This document shows, piece by piece, positions 63,481-64,000 of a stretch of DNA of 64,000 nt. Made by a program: the position numbers and the translations under genes. The DNA is taken from NCBI RefSeq assembly GCF_000758605.1, contig NZ_CP009282.1, forward strand, positions 6,510,001 to 6,574,000, given 5' to 3'. Each line of letters starts with the position of its first letter. The stretch's first letter is position 1. The notes under the pieces are model-generated. The model had not been told where the DNA came from. It did not search any database and saw only the letters and a list, made by a program, of their open reading frames with translations. The stretch is from Paenibacillus sp. FSL R5-0912 (GTDB lineage: Bacteria > Bacillota > Bacilli > Paenibacillales > Paenibacillaceae).

Positions 63481-63735
63481 TCATTCCTGCTTGCCATCCG
63501 CTTTCAGCGGATTCAAGGGCACTTTTGCCCCTCATTTCCTCCTACCGCCCACTTTTGGCGAATTCAGGGGCACTTTTGCCCCTCATTCCTGCCTGCCACC
63601 CACTTTCAGCGGATTCAAGGGCACTTTTGCCCCTCATTCCCGCCTGCCACCCACTTTTGGCGAATTCAGGGGCACTTTTGCCCCTCATTTCCGCCTGCCA
63701 CCCGCTTCCGGCGGCTTCAGCGGGATTACCCATAC
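63481..63735. repeat. Tandem repeat, 51-bp period, about 5 copies in two alternating types
   Basis: ATTC anchors fall at 63512, 63562, 63613 and 63664. Odd units read GCGGATTCAAGGGCAC and even units GCGAATTCAGGGGCAC, so the array is a 102-bp double unit. Each unit holds two hairpins: GGGCA-CTTT-TGCCC and either CCGCTTTCAGCGG-like or CGCC-CACTTT-TGGCG. The 51-bp period keeps reading frames open, which creates false ORFs. Confidence 0.92.
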
Positions 63736-63757
63736 ATAATTTACCAGCCAACAAGTT

Positions 63758-63799
63758 GAAACGGCTTCTCCGTCCTTCTAGAGGAGGAGAAGCCGTTTC
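63758..63799. repeat. Dispersed hairpin repeat family B, copy 4 (long perfect stem)
   Basis: GAAACGGCTTCTCC pairs perfectly with GGAGAAGCCGTTTC around a short inner hairpin (TCCT/AGGA), the most regular copy of the family. It lacks most of the conserved right part. It lies 20 bases after the stop of the gene cut by the right window edge and may act as its transcript end. Confidence 0.88.
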
Positions 63800-63819
63800 A
63801 GCATATTTTAAAGATAAAC

Positions 63820-64000
63820 CTAATGCCCCATCCGCTTGCGCTTATCCTCCTGCAGATGCCCCCAATGACGGCGGACAAAAATAGCGATCAGAATCACCAT
63901 AAACACCGCATACCACGTAAGGAATCCGTTCCATTCCTCCCGGGGGACAATCAGCGAGGAGCTGATCGTTCCAAACAGCCAGATATAAGACAGGTTTCCA
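63820..64000 (-). CDS. C-terminal end of a membrane protein cut by the window edge
   Basis: About 60 residues are visible in the frame ending at the TAG at 63820-63822. They contain two hydrophobic stretches (YIWLFGTISSSLIVP and WYAVFMVILIAIFV) followed by a basic tail (RRHWGHLQEDKRKRMGH). No family can be named from this piece. Base 64000 is inside the gene. Confidence 0.6.
   Translation of the reverse strand, partial: GNLSYIWLFGTISSSLIVPREEWNGFLTWYAVFMVILIAIFVRRHWGHLQEDKRKRMGH

Noticed and set aside
63481..63735. Regular 51-bp spacing as a CRISPR array
   Set aside because: Whole units are similar, with no unique spacers, and there are no cas genes.
63475..63884. Repetitive ORFs of 82-153 codons across the 51-bp array
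   Set aside because: They arise because the period is divisible by three; there is no ribosome site, and the frames run through repeat B.

Overview
The window reads as chromosome of a spore-forming, Gram-positive, moderate-GC Paenibacillus-type bacterium. Evidence includes an alpha/beta-type SASP gene behind a sigma-G-like promoter, sporulation genes of the YlbJ, YunB and LytH types, strong AGGAGG-type ribosome sites, frequent TTG/GTG starts, a SAM-I riboswitch, a Trp T-box, and an aminofutalosine synthase (MqnE) that implies menaquinone synthesis by the futalosine route. I see no phage, insertion sequence, CRISPR array, rRNA or tRNA.

Layout. 1-3.4 kb (minus): a GntR regulator, an M20 amidohydrolase and a MetN/MetI-type ABC importer that runs off the left edge. 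3.5-4.3 kb: promoter, operator, hairpins, a terminator and an unexplained hairpin-rich stretch. 4.3-7.9 kb: an Fe-S and respiration group (IscA-like, MqnE, a YutJ-like NADH dehydrogenase, YuzB, NifU-like). 8.1-11.0 kb: metN-metI-metQ under a SAM-I riboswitch. 11-17.3 kb: HEPN-domain protein, UbiD-type decarboxylase, heme A synthase, thioredoxin-like protein, MurJ-like flippase, DUF456 protein. 17.6-24.5 kb: HAD phosphatase, two tandem class B penicillin-binding proteins, a membrane transglutaminase and a small membrane protein. 24.7-32.5 kb: MFS transporter, Toprim protein, Sco1 and CtaB (oxidase assembly), YfhP-like hydrolase, trpS with its T-box, aldose epimerase. 32.6-39.9 kb: SASP, oligoendopeptidase F, YycC, DUF2225, truncated hemoglobin, YlbJ, NAD kinase. 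40-46.3 kb: a stalk-domain secreted protein, an S41 protease, YutD, LipA, LytH. 46.3-49.2 kb: a GH13 glucosidase divergent from a LacI regulator. 49.4-51.5 kb: an esterase-like hydrolase and a disrupted glycosyltransferase. 51.6-61.2 kb: an arabinoside-utilisation locus (GH43, GH127, CUT1 ABC importer, YesM/YesN-type two-component system). 61.2-64 kb: a repeat-rich stretch around yunB.

Functional links. CtaA, CtaB and Sco1 all serve cytochrome c oxidase assembly. MqnE and the large UbiD protein may both serve menaquinone synthesis. Two separate Met-type importers are present, only one of them with a SAM riboswitch; the other sits with a deacylase and a GntR regulator and probably imports a different, perhaps acylated, compound.

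The least explained material is non-coding. There are two dispersed hairpin repeat families (four and two copies), with two copies lying between adjacent co-directional genes. There are three tandem arrays with 69-, 17- and 51-bp periods, and a 570-bp hairpin-rich stretch ending in a terminator. I found no clear new defence or other multi-gene system. The repeats and the possible structured RNA are the best leads.
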